NCBI RefSeq assembly: GCF_003054045.1
Contig: NZ_QBKH01000002.1
Span: forward strand, 496,001 to 560,000
DNA: 64,000 nt
Direction of reading: 5' to 3'
DNA from: Sphingobacterium faecium
GTDB taxonomy: Bacteria > Bacteroidota > Bacteroidia > Sphingobacteriales > Sphingobacteriaceae
In this document: piece by piece, positions 63,865-64,000 of the stretch
Numbering within the stretch: the stretch's first letter is position 1
Layout of the letters: each line of letters opens with the position of its first letter
Position numbers and translations under genes: made by a program
The notes under the pieces: model-generated
What the model was told of the DNA's origin: nothing
What the model saw: the letters and a program-made list of their open reading frames with translations, nothing else
Database searches by the model: none

Positions 63865-63955
63865 AATATTTCTACTAACTTATGTGCTAAATTAGTACTT
63901 TAGCGATAGTGATTGTTTTAATCGCTGCATAAGTTTAAGTAGAAATATTTTTTTT
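63865..63955 (+). ncRNA. Structured element: 20-bp stem with inner hairpins
   Basis: Left arm 63865-63884 and right arm 63928-63949 pair over 20 bp with one 2-base bulge, closing a 43-base region that can fold into GCTAAA/TTTAGC or, instead, AGCGAT/ATCGCT. Eight Ts follow. It could be a small RNA, a riboswitch-like leader or a miniature inverted-repeat element; the class is not settled. Confidence 0.4.
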
Positions 63956-63962
63956 AAGTTTG
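63955..63962 (+). promoter_or_regulatory. Candidate -7 box at the right edge
   Basis: TAAGTTTG matches TAnnTTTG exactly and could drive a gene starting right of the window. No clear -33 box is present because the structured element occupies that position. Confidence 0.3.
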
Positions 63963-64000
63963 TAGTAGTTGTAAAAACAGATAGCTTGTGAAATTAAAAC

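Overview
The window looks like a chromosomal segment of a low-GC member of the Bacteroidota, most likely family Sphingobacteriaceae (Sphingobacterium or Pedobacter type). Support comes from two SusC/SusD pairs, many lipoproteins with an (L)(S)C lipobox, intergenic matches to the Bacteroidota -7 promoter box TAnnTTTG, little Shine-Dalgarno signal, and the ParA-ParB-DUF5683-DapB-LepB gene order typical of this phylum. No phage, IS element, rRNA or CRISPR was seen. This identification is by pattern recognition only.

Layout. 1-5.6 kb: a lipoprotein of unknown function, a minus-strand operon (43-residue membrane protein, ridA, EamA permease), divergent nagA, and a GHL10 lipoprotein. 5.6-11.9 kb: a hotdog thioesterase, a first SusC/SusD pair, and a peptidoglycan amidase just behind the SusD terminator. 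12.3-28.9 kb: a long plus-strand catabolic locus: NamZ-type exo-muramidase, second SusC/SusD pair, metallophosphoesterase/PQQ-propeller fusion, GH9 hydrolase, deacetylase-like protein, MurQ etherase, sodium:solute symporter, purine nucleoside phosphorylase and a putative porin. 29.0-29.4 kb: four identical tRNA-Val(TAC) genes. 29.6-45 kb: M16 peptidase, DUF1080 lipoprotein, FMN reductase, parA-parB-DUF5683-dapB-lepB, pdxJ, cdaA, a DUF2911 protein, and a minus-strand MFS sugar transporter plus GH123-like hydrolase. 45-64 kb: hotdog/DinB/histidine kinase operon, gltX, SNF2 helicase, dapF, HtrA protease, low-molecular-weight phosphatase, cyclophilin, exonuclease III, Mrp, a GT51 transglycosylase with a long N-terminal region, hpt, tag, DUF4271, and a HemD-like protein.

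How it fits together. The 11-24 kb genes resemble a Bacteroidota version of the Bacillus subtilis murQ-murR-murP-amiE-nagZ-namZ peptidoglycan-recovery operon. The amidase would strip peptides, NamZ would release terminal MurNAc, SusCD would import glycan fragments, the symporter would carry sugar across the inner membrane, MurQ would turn MurNAc-6-phosphate into GlcNAc-6-phosphate, and NagA (2.7 kb) would deacetylate it. Two parts of the known scheme are missing here: a NagZ-type GH3 glucosaminidase and a MurNAc kinase. A GH9 enzyme joined to a catalytically degenerate deacetylase stands where NagZ would be expected, and this is the most interesting open question in the window. A 14-base element with a LacI-type palindromic core occurs upstream of both the first SusCD pair and the distant MFS/GH123 operon, suggesting co-regulation by a repressor encoded outside the window.
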